Shown piece after piece: positions 17,815-27,569 of a stretch of 64,000 nt of DNA. The stretch is from an uncultured Bacteroidales bacterium (GTDB lineage: Bacteria; Bacteroidota; Bacteroidia; Bacteroidales; P3). A program made the position numbers and the translations under genes. The DNA lies in NCBI GenBank assembly GCA_900316235.1, contig ONCC01000010.1, forward strand, positions 16,872 through 80,871. The letters are read 5' to 3'. The notes beneath the pieces were generated by a model. It was given only the letters and a program-made list of their open reading frames with translations, did not search any database and was not told the DNA's origin. Numbering within the stretch: the stretch's first letter is position 1; the number at the start of each line of letters is the position of its first letter.

Positions 17815-18454
17815 TTTCGACGAGATAGCGCGCGACTATGACCGCATGAACCACCTTATGACGGCCGGCCTCGATCGCTGTTGGCGGAAGCGCGCTGTAC
17901 AAGGCTTGCATGGCAAGGTGCTGGATGTGGCCTGCGGCACGGGCGATATGGTGGTGGAACTGCTGCGGACGCGGCACGCCGCGTCCCTACAGGTGACGGG
18001 CGTAGACCTCAGCGAGGAGATGTTGGCCATCGCCAAGCGGAAAGCTCCTCAGGCAGAATATAGGCTGGCTGACGCTGAGCACCTGCCGTTCGGGGATGCG
18101 AGTTTCGATGCCGTCACCTGCGCCTTCGGGGTCCGCAATTTCGTGCATCTGGAGCAAGGTCTCAGTGAGATGCTGCGTGTCCTCAAGCCCGGCGGCCGCA
18201 TGGTGATACTCGAATTGGCCACCCCCGACAGCCCACTCCTCCGCCCCTTCTATAACCTCTACACAAAGCATATCATCCCTTGGCTGGGCAGCCGCATCGC
18301 CGGCAACCGCGAGGCTTATACCTATTTGCCAGAGAGTGTCGAACGATTCCCCAAGGGCGATGCATTTTTGAGATTGTTTTCCAACTCTTGTGAGCATAAG
18401 CTCACCTTTGGTGTTTGTCGCCTTTACATAATAAACAAAGAGGTCGCTGGCTAA
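17804..18454 (+). CDS. menG: Demethylmenaquinone methyltransferase
   Basis: SAM-dependent C-methylation of demethylmenaquinone, last step of menaquinone synthesis (UbiE/MenG family). N-terminal YDRMNHLMTAGLDRCWR, SAM motif I VLDVACGTGDM, VTGVDLSEEML, and the family motif CAFGVRNF followed by LKPGGRMVILE. 216 residues, slightly shorter than the usual 235-250. A GC-rich palindrome is embedded in the loop after motif I (17965-17983). Translationally linked to menA. Confidence 0.93.
   Translation: MAYDFDEIARDYDRMNHLMTAGLDRCWRKRAVQGLHGKVLDVACGTGDMVVELLRTRHAASLQVTGVDLSEEMLAIAKRKAPQAEYRLADAEHLPFGDASFDAVTCAFGVRNFVHLEQGLSEMLRVLKPGGRMVILELATPDSPLLRPFYNLYTKHIIPWLGSRIAGNREAYTYLPESVERFPKGDAFLRLFSNSCEHKLTFGVCRLYIINKEVAG
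17965..17983. repeat. GC-rich palindrome inside menG
   Basis: GGACGCGGCACGCCGCGTCC-type inverted repeat within the coding frame, encoding part of an RTRHAAS loop between SAM motif I and the next beta strand. It resembles REP-like palindromes found between genes in many bacteria. Confidence 0.55.
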
Positions 18455-18639
18455 TGCGACCTCTATGCTATTAATCCTAAAACACAAAATGGATTTGATA
18501 TACTGTAACTCTTCAGTTTTCCATTTCGGATGCAAAAATACGACGATTTCACAAAATGGATACTAACCATAAATGGTGATATTTGTAAACAACTGATAGT
18601 TAGATTGGTGTAAAAGGTGTCTTGTTGTTACTATAAAAA

Positions 18640-18671
18640 AATAGGGAGATTCCATTTGGAATCTCCCTATT
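18640..18671. terminator. Bidirectional terminator between menG and rpmF
   Basis: Perfect 14-bp stem AATAGGGAGATTCC / GGAATCTCCCTATT, with A run on the left and T-rich right side; serves both converging genes. Confidence 0.85.
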
Positions 18672-18690
18672 GTGTTTCATGTACTCTTGG

Positions 18691-18876
18691 TTATTCCTCG
18701 GCGTTCTTTTCGATGGCGAGTTTACCTCTGTAGTATCCGCATTCGGGACATACGTGGTGGTACATTACTTGTGCGCCGCAATTGCTGCAAGTAGTCAGCT
18801 GAGCGCTCTCCAACGCATCATGCGTTCTTCTCTTGGCCGTTCTGGTCTGCGAGAATCTGTGTTTTGGATGTGGCAT
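18691..18876 (-). CDS. rpmF: 50S ribosomal protein L32
   Basis: 61-residue L32: MPHPKHRFSQTRTAKRRTHDAL start and a zinc-ribbon with CSNCG and CPECGYY. It follows yceD by 22 bases on the same strand, a widespread bacterial pairing. Usually plsX and fabH come next; here the transcript ends at a terminator. Confidence 0.96.
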   Translation of the reverse strand: MPHPKHRFSQTRTAKRRTHDALESAQLTTCSNCGAQVMYHHVCPECGYYRGKLAIEKNAEE

Positions 18877-18898
18877 ATTATTACTTTTTTTTATTTAT

Positions 18899-19411
18899 TT
18901 ATTTCAGCTTCTTTAGTGCTTCCCAGCGAGGGTCTATCTCATCACTTTCCTCGTGACTCTCGTCGTTCTCTTCTTTGATAAACTTGGTAACCTCGGGGTC
19001 GCATTCTCCGTCGGGGTGGATGTGCTGCATGGGGATACGCACGGCGGCGTATTCGTACAGCCATTGGCTGAGGTCGAGTTCGAAAGCGCTTTCCGGTAGC
19101 ACCACGACATCTTCATCGTCGGTGGTCTCGGTGTCGCTGAAGCGCACGCAGAGGTGTTCTTCTCCTTCTACGGGCACCGTCAGGTCGCCAAGGCATCGGT
19201 CGCACATGGTGGTTAACTCGCCCGAAAGGGTGAATTTGAACATCAGCATGTGCTCAAAACGCTCCATTTCGACGTCAATTTTTACCTCTCCTCCACGGAT
19301 TTCGTCATTTTTCCATTCCTCAAAGAACTCGTCGGATAGGGTATAACTATAGGCGTATTTGCCTGGTTTTAAACCACTAAACCGTATTGTCGTATCTTCT
19401 TTCCAGCTCAT
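18899..19411 (-). CDS. yceD: YceD/DUF177 family protein
   Basis: 170-residue DUF177 protein, a family genetically linked to L32 and implicated in 23S rRNA accumulation in other bacteria. The central MCDRCLGDLTVPVEGEEHL segment is the family's Cys-x-Arg-Cys-Leu region, and the acidic C-terminus with DPRWEALKKLK is typical. The start at 19411 (MSWKED) is chosen because the promoter lies just upstream; a longer frame from 19522 runs through the promoter. Confidence 0.9.
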   Translation of the reverse strand: MSWKEDTTIRFSGLKPGKYAYSYTLSDEFFEEWKNDEIRGGEVKIDVEMERFEHMLMFKFTLSGELTTMCDRCLGDLTVPVEGEEHLCVRFSDTETTDDEDVVVLPESAFELDLSQWLYEYAAVRIPMQHIHPDGECDPEVTKFIKEENDESHEESDEIDPRWEALKKLK

Positions 19412-19433
19412 TTTCACACTCCTATTGAGTTTG

Positions 19434-19441
19434 CAAAAATA
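19434..19441 (-). promoter_or_regulatory. Promoter -7 element of yceD-rpmF
   Basis: TATTTTTG on the minus strand, 22 bases before the yceD start. Confidence 0.65.
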
Positions 19442-19472
19442 CGAACTTTTTTGAAACTGACAAAAAAAAGTT

Positions 19473-19790
19473 TTATTTTGCCTTCTTTTTTTGCTTTTCT
19501 TCTTTGGGATGGTCGGAGACAATCTTGGTGTCGTATCCTATTTTCTTCATGGCCGCCTGAATGTTTTCGACATTGGTTTTTGCGGGATTGTAGGTGACGG
19601 TGACCGTCTGAGCCTCGACGCTTGTCTCGATTTTTACCACCCCTTTCTCGAAGCGGAGGTTTTTCTTGATTTTGTTCTCGCAGCTCTCGCAATGCATCTT
19701 GGGTGTGGGAGTCATCACTAGCACGCGGAGGTCTTGGCTACCAGCCATCAGTAACAGGCTGGCAATCATCATTAAAAAAGTCTTTTTCAT
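19473..19790 (-). CDS. Exported heavy-metal-associated (HMA) domain protein
   Basis: Signal peptide (MKKTFLMMIASLLLMAG) followed by one HMA fold with the metal motif MHCESCE (about residues 32-38), IKKNLRFEKGV and the VTYNPAKTNVENIQAAMKKIGY segment typical of copper chaperones; a Lys/Glu-rich tail ends the 105 residues. It probably binds Cu(I) or Zn(II) in the periplasm. It lies 12 bases downstream of the TonB-dependent receptor and is likely its partner. Confidence 0.88.
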   Translation of the reverse strand: MKKTFLMMIASLLLMAGSQDLRVLVMTPTPKMHCESCENKIKKNLRFEKGVVKIETSVEAQTVTVTYNPAKTNVENIQAAMKKIGYDTKIVSDHPKEEKQKKKAK

Positions 19791-19802
19791 TCTATATATG
19801 TT

Positions 19803-21776
19803 TTATAGGTTCATACGTATGCCGGCGTAGGCCATGATGCCGTGGACGGGTCCCCAGACGAGGGTGGGGTCGAAGGTCGGCGACCAGGGATTCCCGGCGT
19901 TGATAACTGGATTCTCTTGTCGATAGTTGGTGAGGTTCTCGCCACCGACGTATAATGAAAAGTGACGGAACTCGCGCATCACCTGCAGGTTGAGCTGCGG
20001 ATAGGCGGGGAATTCTTTGCCGGAAACCAGCATGTTGTTTTCATCGATGTAGTCGGGGATGCGACCGCCTCCGTTGATTTGCAGGGTGAGGTCCACCTGC
20101 CACAATGCCAGCATGGGCTTCCAACTCAGTGTGAGCAAGCCTTTGTATCGGCTCTGTAAAGGCTTTTCCATCATTTTGCCGCCATAGGTGCACATTACCT
20201 GATTATAACGGAATGCTGCCAGCAGGTTGAGGTCCTCGGTGATGTCGTAGTTGGCGTCCACCTGCACAGTGTGTGAATAGGAGCTGCCGTTGAGGTTGCC
20301 GATGTTGATTTTGGTGGGATCGCTATCGTAGTCTATTACAGCTTGGTTGATGAAATCGGTGTAGTAGTATTCGGCGTTGACAGTCAAGGTGCGCTCCATC
20401 AGCGGGATGTAGAATACCATGCTGAGGCCGCTGTTCCAGGCTTCCTCCTGTTTGAGGTCGGCTATCGCGAGGGTGCGTCCCGAGGTGAGCAGGTAGTGGT
20501 TCTCGGCGAGGGCGTGGGGAGTGCGGTAGCCCTTACCCGTCGAGGCGCGGAGGGTCACCCAGTCGGCAGCGACCCATTTCACATGCAGGCGCGGTGTGAG
20601 GTAGGTACGGTTGTAGAGCGTGCTGCGGTCGGCCCTCAGACCCGCCATGGCGGTGAATTTGTAGGAAGGTTTGTAGGTGTATTGGGCAAAGACTCCCGGT
20701 GTGTATTCTGTTGTCAGTTTTGGGGCAACGGAGGTAAGGGTCTCGTCCAATTGGTCGGCATTGAAACTGAACCCCGTGGAGAGATTGTGCTCATCGTTGA
20801 AATCGTGCTCCAGCACCAGTTGGCTATTCAGACTGCTCTGGCGGTCGCCATATTCCTTCATCCCAAAGGTGCCGTCAAGATTATAGAGGCTTCCGTTGGC
20901 TAGGAAGGCTAGATTGGTGTTGTGTTCGCGATTAAGCAAGAAGGCATGCTTCATGTATCCGTCTAAGCGGTTAGCCTTGATGAGTACGGGATAGGGATTT
21001 GTCGAAGCTTCCTCCATCTGTCCACCCTCGCGCTTTTCGGTCAGATAGCCTATACCGGCATGCATGATGTAACGGCCTTTCTGGTATTTCCAGCGGTTCT
21101 GCAGGTGTAGCTGTTCCACTGCTGGTGCATCCTGCCAGCCGTCTTTGTCCTCGTCCATGTGCATGAAGTCTTTCTCATAGTGGGCAAGTACCTCGGTGCT
21201 GAGGTGATGGTTGAGGTGTACGTTGCCCATCACATTGGCCTCACCCTTGAGTCGGCTGTCACCGTAGATATTCACCTGAAGGCCGGGGTCGTCTTCGGGC
21301 TTGAGGTATTCCACGTTAATCTGTCCGGTGATGCTTTGGGAACCATTTTTGACGCTCGAGGCGCCCTTGCTCACCGAGATACTCTTCATCCATGCCCCTG
21401 GTACATATCCCAATTGATAAGGCATGGCGGCGCCGAGTGTGACGGGAAGATTCTCAAGGAGCATCTGCACGTATTGGCCGCTGAGGCCGAGCAGTTTGAT
21501 TTGTCGGGCACCGACGGCAGCATCGTTGTAGTTGACGTCGACTGAGGGGTTTGTGACAAAACTTTCGCCGAGGTTGCAGCAGGCGGCACGGAAGAGCTCT
21601 TCCTGCCCCATCTCTGTGCCGTTGACGGCGCCTCCCATGCGCGATACGCCTTCGGCCTTGCGTTGCTGGATGGAGACTTCTTCCAACGTGCGGCTACGAG
21701 TGGTGGTGTCGATTTGCGCTCCGACATTTGTGGCTGCCAGCATCAATAGGCTGGCAGCGATAACTCTTTTTATCAT
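19803..21776 (-). CDS. TonB-dependent outer-membrane receptor, metal-uptake context
   Basis: 657-residue receptor starting MIKRVIAASLLMLAATNVGAQ (signal peptide), then a plug domain (AVNGTEMGQEELFRAACCNLGESF, VSKGASSVKNGSQSITGQINVEY) and a C-terminal beta barrel ending in an aromatic-Arg-Met-Asn-Leu strand. No carboxypeptidase-like extension and no SusD partner, which points to a small ligand and not a glycan. Two genes for Cys-rich or metal-binding proteins flank it. The longer start at 21827 is unlikely because it precedes the signal peptide. Confidence 0.88.
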   Translation of the reverse strand: MIKRVIAASLLMLAATNVGAQIDTTTRSRTLEEVSIQQRKAEGVSRMGGAVNGTEMGQEELFRAACCNLGESFVTNPSVDVNYNDAAVGARQIKLLGLSGQYVQMLLENLPVTLGAAMPYQLGYVPGAWMKSISVSKGASSVKNGSQSITGQINVEYLKPEDDPGLQVNIYGDSRLKGEANVMGNVHLNHHLSTEVLAHYEKDFMHMDEDKDGWQDAPAVEQLHLQNRWKYQKGRYIMHAGIGYLTEKREGGQMEEASTNPYPVLIKANRLDGYMKHAFLLNREHNTNLAFLANGSLYNLDGTFGMKEYGDRQSSLNSQLVLEHDFNDEHNLSTGFSFNADQLDETLTSVAPKLTTEYTPGVFAQYTYKPSYKFTAMAGLRADRSTLYNRTYLTPRLHVKWVAADWVTLRASTGKGYRTPHALAENHYLLTSGRTLAIADLKQEEAWNSGLSMVFYIPLMERTLTVNAEYYYTDFINQAVIDYDSDPTKINIGNLNGSSYSHTVQVDANYDITEDLNLLAAFRYNQVMCTYGGKMMEKPLQSRYKGLLTLSWKPMLALWQVDLTLQINGGGRIPDYIDENNMLVSGKEFPAYPQLNLQVMREFRHFSLYVGGENLTNYRQENPVINAGNPWSPTFDPTLVWGPVHGIMAYAGIRMNL

Positions 21777-21870
21777 TTGTTTTGGATTTGAAAGTTTGTT
21801 AAGATGAAAAATCCATGGGTTACCCAATTAAACCCATTAGCCCCCAAGGGGACTCAAATCTTTTATCTAA

Positions 21871-22230
21871 TCAAACTCTCAAAACAGAGACCGTGTGCGC
21901 CAGTTCTCCCGGAGGGGCTTGGGCGCAGTGTGACTCCAATTGCCACCCTGTGGCGGCCTCGGAGGTTGGAATGATGGGAGGGATTACTGGAAACAGTACG
22001 GGTTGTTCCGGCATGTCGAGACTTGCCGTTATCGTCGGCACATAGTCTGACAGCTGCATGGATTTTAACGTCATGCAGTCACCTTCTTCGGGACAGCAGT
22101 TGTTTTCCGTGGGGAGCGCCAGCGATATTTTCCCCGTGCACGAACACTTCTCGACAGATACTCCGGCTGTTCCCAAGAGTATCATCGTCAGCATGATAGC
22201 TGATAAGAATATGTTCGCTGCATGTTTCAT
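21871..22230 (-). CDS. HYC_CC_PP-type small cysteine-rich exported protein
   Basis: 119 residues from MKHAANIF: a hydrophobic N-terminal signal or anchor, then GVSVEKCSCTG, NNCCPEE and DCMTLKS with clustered cysteines, and a Pro-rich tail. This matches the Bacteroidetes HYC_CC_PP protein family, commonly found next to metal-linked TonB receptors. Here the HYC position reads KCSC, so the histidine and tyrosine are replaced. It is first in a minus-strand unit with the TonB receptor and HMA genes, with a promoter at 22240-22247. Role unknown; metal binding is inferred. Confidence 0.7.
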   Translation of the reverse strand: MKHAANIFLSAIMLTMILLGTAGVSVEKCSCTGKISLALPTENNCCPEEGDCMTLKSMQLSDYVPTITASLDMPEQPVLFPVIPPIIPTSEAATGWQLESHCAQAPPGELAHTVSVLRV

Positions 22231-22239
22231 TTCAAACTG

Positions 22240-22247
22240 CAAAAGTA
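22240..22247 (-). promoter_or_regulatory. Promoter -7 element of the metal-uptake-like operon
   Basis: TACTTTTG on the minus strand, about 10 bases before the start at 22230. Confidence 0.6.
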
Positions 22248-22322
22248 CGAAAAATAATTCACTGCGCAAAATCCCGAAGGATAGAAAATGTTATTTTTTT
22301 TCTCCATGTTGCAAAAAAGTTG

Positions 22323-22330
22323 TACTTTTG
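22323..22330 (+). promoter_or_regulatory. Promoter -7 element of the LysE-family gene
   Basis: TACTTTTG, 19 bases before the ATG at 22350; excludes the upstream in-frame ATG at 22320. Confidence 0.65.
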
Positions 22331-22349
22331 CAAATTATTACTGAACAGA

Positions 22350-23174
22350 ATGGAGTTTCTAGTTGGCATCATCTGTGGCGTTCTGCTGTCGCTGTTCTTC
22401 AGCCTCGGCCCTGCATTCTTCTCACTGATTCAGAATAGTATACATCATGGTTTCCGTAAGGCGGTATCTTTTGCTGCCGGTGTCAGTCTGAGCGATATTG
22501 TTATTGTTCTGCTGATGCTTACGGTGCTCTCAAACCTCGATCTGAATGCTCTTTTACATAATGTATATGTCTCCATCATCGGAGGTGCCGCCACAGCTAT
22601 CTTTGGTATACTGACCTATCGCAGCAAGGTGAAGTCCGCCGCCAGTGGCGAGGGCCGGCTCAAGTTCAGTTCTATCGAAGTGACCCATCGTTGGCAACTC
22701 ATGCTCAAGGGATTCCTTCTTAATATCCTAAATCCTCTCATCTGGCTCTATTGGGTGTCTATCATCACCTTTCTCTCGGCCGAGATGAACTTGGGGGTGC
22801 GCGAGCGCTACTTCTTCTTCATCGGCATGCTGTTGGCAGTTTTCGGTACCGACGTCCTCAAATGTCGTCTTGCTGCCATGCTGCAGCATTGGTTCACTGC
22901 CCGCATCATGAACATCTTCAACAAGATTACCGGCATCATCCTTATCGCCTTCTCATTCTATTTGGTAATATCGATGGTTCGCTACCAGACGGGCCACGGG
23001 AAGGAGCCTTCCAATCTGAAGAAGACTGGTTTGGTGCAAAAAGTACACAATTTTGTGAAGCACGACACCGTCGGGAAGATGGCCGACAGCGTCGTCGACA
23101 GTATGGATGTCATCCCCGTCGATTCAACGGGTGAGATGCTTTCTGATACAGTTTCTTTAGGTGACGTTCAGTAA
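22350..23174 (+). CDS. LysE-family transporter
   Basis: Inner-membrane exporter of the LysE/RhtB superfamily, 274 residues. N-terminal GVLLSLFFSLGPAFFSLIQNSI carries the family's conserved small-residue/Gly-Pro segment; five to six hydrophobic helices occupy residues 1-215. The last about 60 residues form a hydrophilic, Asp/Val/Ser-rich tail not usual in the family. Substrate unknown (amino acid or related metabolite export is the family role). Its 3' end overlaps the converging LRR gene by 7 bases. Confidence 0.82.
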   Translation: MEFLVGIICGVLLSLFFSLGPAFFSLIQNSIHHGFRKAVSFAAGVSLSDIVIVLLMLTVLSNLDLNALLHNVYVSIIGGAATAIFGILTYRSKVKSAASGEGRLKFSSIEVTHRWQLMLKGFLLNILNPLIWLYWVSIITFLSAEMNLGVRERYFFFIGMLLAVFGTDVLKCRLAAMLQHWFTARIMNIFNKITGIILIAFSFYLVISMVRYQTGHGKEPSNLKKTGLVQKVHNFVKHDTVGKMADSVVDSMDVIPVDSTGEMLSDTVSLGDVQ

Positions 23175-24157
23175 ACCACCTTGTGGGTTCTCATGCCCAT
23201 GGTGCTGACGAAGTAGATGCCGTGTGCCGGCAGGGCTACAAATCCGCCGTTGCTTTCCGTCACGCGGTGCCCAATGATGTCGCTGACGAAGAAGTGCTGC
23301 CCTTCACCTCCCGAAATGAGTATGCCGCCTCCAGTTGTGGACACTGTCACCATGGCCGCTGCGGTTGCCGCTATGCCAGCGGGGCAGTGTTCCTCAATGG
23401 TAAGGGCGCTCCAGCTTTCGGCCGCAAGGTAGCTCCCGGCGCTTTGGCAGGGCACGAGGACGGTGAGGCTCTGCACGTTGGAGAAGGCGTTGCTCGCGAG
23501 GGTTGGCGGCGTGGTACCGAGCATCTCCACGGTGTCGAGTGCCAGGCAGTCCTGAAAGACGTTTTGTCCAATGAAGCGCAGCCCCTCGGGAAGGGTGATG
23601 CGCTCCAGATTGTCGCAGCTGTAGAATGCCATGTCGCCAAGGCCTTGCACCTCCTCGGGCACGGTCAGGCTGCCTGTAATGCTTCTCCGTGCGCCGATGA
23701 TGTAGCCTCCAGCAATGAGCAGTCCTTCGGCGTTGATATGGCTGTCGCTGGAGAAGAAGGCCGTGCCGGTGAAGGCCATGGAACCGATGGCGGTGAGTGT
23801 CGACGGCAGCGAGAGGCTGTCGAGGGTTGTGCAGGCGGCAAAAGCCATTCGTCCGATGGTGGCTACACCCTCGGGGATGACAACAGCTGTCAGGGCGTCG
23901 CAGCCACTAAAGGCATTGTTGTCAATGGCCGTGACGTTGTAATTGCTGCCCTCGTTGGCAACAGCGGAGGGAATCTCCAACAGCCCCGCAGGCGCTGTGT
24001 GGCTGTCCCAGTTTGGATTGACAATCTTAACGCTTTGGTTGTCGGTAATGGTGTAATAGAGCCATTGGCCCGTCGGAGCCTGAGTCGTAAAATCAAATGC
24101 CCTCGCCGCTGTAGTAGCGGCGAGGAGCATTATTGTGAGAAAAAAAATCTTCATCAA
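23168..24157 (-). CDS. Secreted BspA-type leucine-rich repeat protein
   Basis: Signal peptide (MMKIFFLTIMLLAATTAARA), then LRR_5/BspA-like repeats of about 23 residues (AFSGCDALTAVVIPEGVATIG, MAFAACTTLDSLSLPSTL, MAFYSCDNLERITLPEGL). The C-terminus reads PAHGIYFVSTMGMRTHKVVY, similar to the end of T9SS type A sorting domains, which would place it on the cell surface. The gene starts 6 bases after mutB ends on the same strand, so it is probably read from the mutB transcript although no functional link is obvious. Confidence 0.8.
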   Translation of the reverse strand: MMKIFFLTIMLLAATTAARAFDFTTQAPTGQWLYYTITDNQSVKIVNPNWDSHTAPAGLLEIPSAVANEGSNYNVTAIDNNAFSGCDALTAVVIPEGVATIGRMAFAACTTLDSLSLPSTLTAIGSMAFTGTAFFSSDSHINAEGLLIAGGYIIGARRSITGSLTVPEEVQGLGDMAFYSCDNLERITLPEGLRFIGQNVFQDCLALDTVEMLGTTPPTLASNAFSNVQSLTVLVPCQSAGSYLAAESWSALTIEEHCPAGIAATAAAMVTVSTTGGGILISGGEGQHFFVSDIIGHRVTESNGGFVALPAHGIYFVSTMGMRTHKVVY

Positions 24158-24163
24158 AAGTGA

Positions 24164-26335
<2,172 letters not shown>

Positions 26336-26455
26336 TATCAACTATTTATTGTTTAATCAATCATTAACTTTAGATTGCAAATATAATAAATATTTTCAAT
26401 ATAGGAAAATCTTTTTTCAAAAGCCGACGAACCCGCCTTCGGGGCCACCTCCCTG

Positions 26456-27241
26456 TCAGGTCGCCGGCCGGCCGCCGGAACCCTGCTCCTCCGGGGCCGG
26501 AAGTCCCCTGGGGTCACAGTCCAATCCACCCCATCTGCCTACCATCGAATCGTTTTGCAAGTCATAGATGTTCAGCTTGTTGGCGGTGTCCCACTCGCTT
26601 GTGTCCAGGCCGCTGTCCGCATCGCCGTAGGCGGTGTTCGAGCAGTCGCCCTGCTCGTTCTGCGCGAAGGCGTAGACGTGCAGCTCCGTCCCCTCCAGAT
26701 AGTCGGGGAGCACCGTGCTCATCCGTTTCATGCGACGGTAGACGGGGTTGGCCAGGTAGCCTGCACCCGCCTCCGGGCTCCACACCCAGACATAGACGTT
26801 GTCGTGATTGTCGGCCGGCAGGTGCAAGGGGTTCTTCTCGAACTTGACGGTCAGCACGTTGCGCTCGTCGTGCACCACCTCGGTGACGGCCACCGGCGCC
26901 ACCGGCCCGGCGCTGACCTGCAGGTGGCGGTAGTCCACCGCAAAGTGGCCGTTCAGGGTCTTGAACGCCTGCTGGTTAGCCTTGACGAAGAGGTTCTGCG
27001 CCGTCATGTCCATCGCGTTGCTCAGCGTCTTGAAGCCGATGTTCACGGCCCACCGCATCTTGCCCGCCAGACGCACCTCCTCGCGGAACATTGCACGGTG
27101 CTCCTGCTGTGCCTCGGTGCGCGGGTTGTGTACCTTTCGCGGCTGCGACCGCACACACCACACCCCTTTCCATTGATAGCCCACCACGGGACCGACCTTC
27201 CCGATGTAGCCGCCCAAGAGTCCATTCGTTTGTTTTGCCAT
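26456..27241 (-). CDS. DUF6266 family protein, second copy
   Basis: 261-residue paralogue of the protein at 13600-14376, with the same N-terminal signature NGLLGGYIGKVGPVVGYQW, CVRSQPRKVHNPRTEAQQEHR and conserved NLFVKANQQAF (NLFVKLNQHAF in the other). No signal peptide; C-terminal tail is Gly/Pro-rich. Upstream on its strand lie the 16-bp box and an 11-bp array in the same orientation as for copy 1. Function unknown. Confidence 0.85.
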   Translation of the reverse strand: MAKQTNGLLGGYIGKVGPVVGYQWKGVWCVRSQPRKVHNPRTEAQQEHRAMFREEVRLAGKMRWAVNIGFKTLSNAMDMTAQNLFVKANQQAFKTLNGHFAVDYRHLQVSAGPVAPVAVTEVVHDERNVLTVKFEKNPLHLPADNHDNVYVWVWSPEAGAGYLANPVYRRMKRMSTVLPDYLEGTELHVYAFAQNEQGDCSNTAYGDADSGLDTSEWDTANKLNIYDLQNDSMVGRWGGLDCDPRGLPAPEEQGSGGRPAT

Positions 27242-27366
27242 AATTGTTTGGTTTTTAATTGTTAATTCGTATTTTTGCGGTCCGGCCCTTCCCGAACCGG
27301 TCTATATAATATAAGGCCCCTACACCCTGTTTTGTAGGACACCTGTCTTTTTTAACACTTATTTTT

Positions 27367-27415
27367 GTAATTTTTAACAAAGGGAGGGGTAGGAACGGAG
27401 TAAGAGCAGAGTAAG
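27367..27415 (-). repeat. 11-bp period TCTTACTC array plus 16-bp box upstream of second DUF6266 gene
   Basis: On the minus strand, three 11-bp units (TCTTACTCTGC, TCTTACTCCGT, TCCTACCCCTC) are followed by CTTTGTTAAAAATTAC at 27382-27367, 125 bases before the start codon. Same order and orientation as at 13482-13531. Confidence 0.75.
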
Positions 27416-27519
27416 ACCAGGTGGTTCTCGGGTTCTGATTTATAGGGTTTTCTGTCATCGCTTAGAATGGATGGGCTCTCCGGCACAAGAAATTATTTGT
27501 CTATGTTGTGAAAAAGTTG

Positions 27520-27527
27520 TATCTTTG
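27520..27527 (+). promoter_or_regulatory. Promoter -7 element of the lipoprotein gene
   Basis: TATCTTTG followed by GCACC, 42 bases before the start at 27570. Confidence 0.65.
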
Positions 27528-27569
27528 CACCTTGAAACCAAGGTGAAAAACCATTAAATTTTTGATACC

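Larger units (their letters stand above)
27242..27569. other. 328-bp intergenic region with array, outward promoter-like site and lipoprotein promoter
   Basis: No gene is seen. From left to right: a rightward TATTTTTG at 27270-27277 with no ORF behind it; a GC-rich stretch (27278-27340); the 16-bp box and 11-bp array of the DUF6266 gene (27367-27415, minus); and the promoter of the lipoprotein gene at 27520-27527. Confidence 0.7.

Noticed and set aside
21815..21850. 9-bp CCCATTA-type array upstream of the TonB receptor
   Set aside because: At most two or three imperfect units; not separable from chance.
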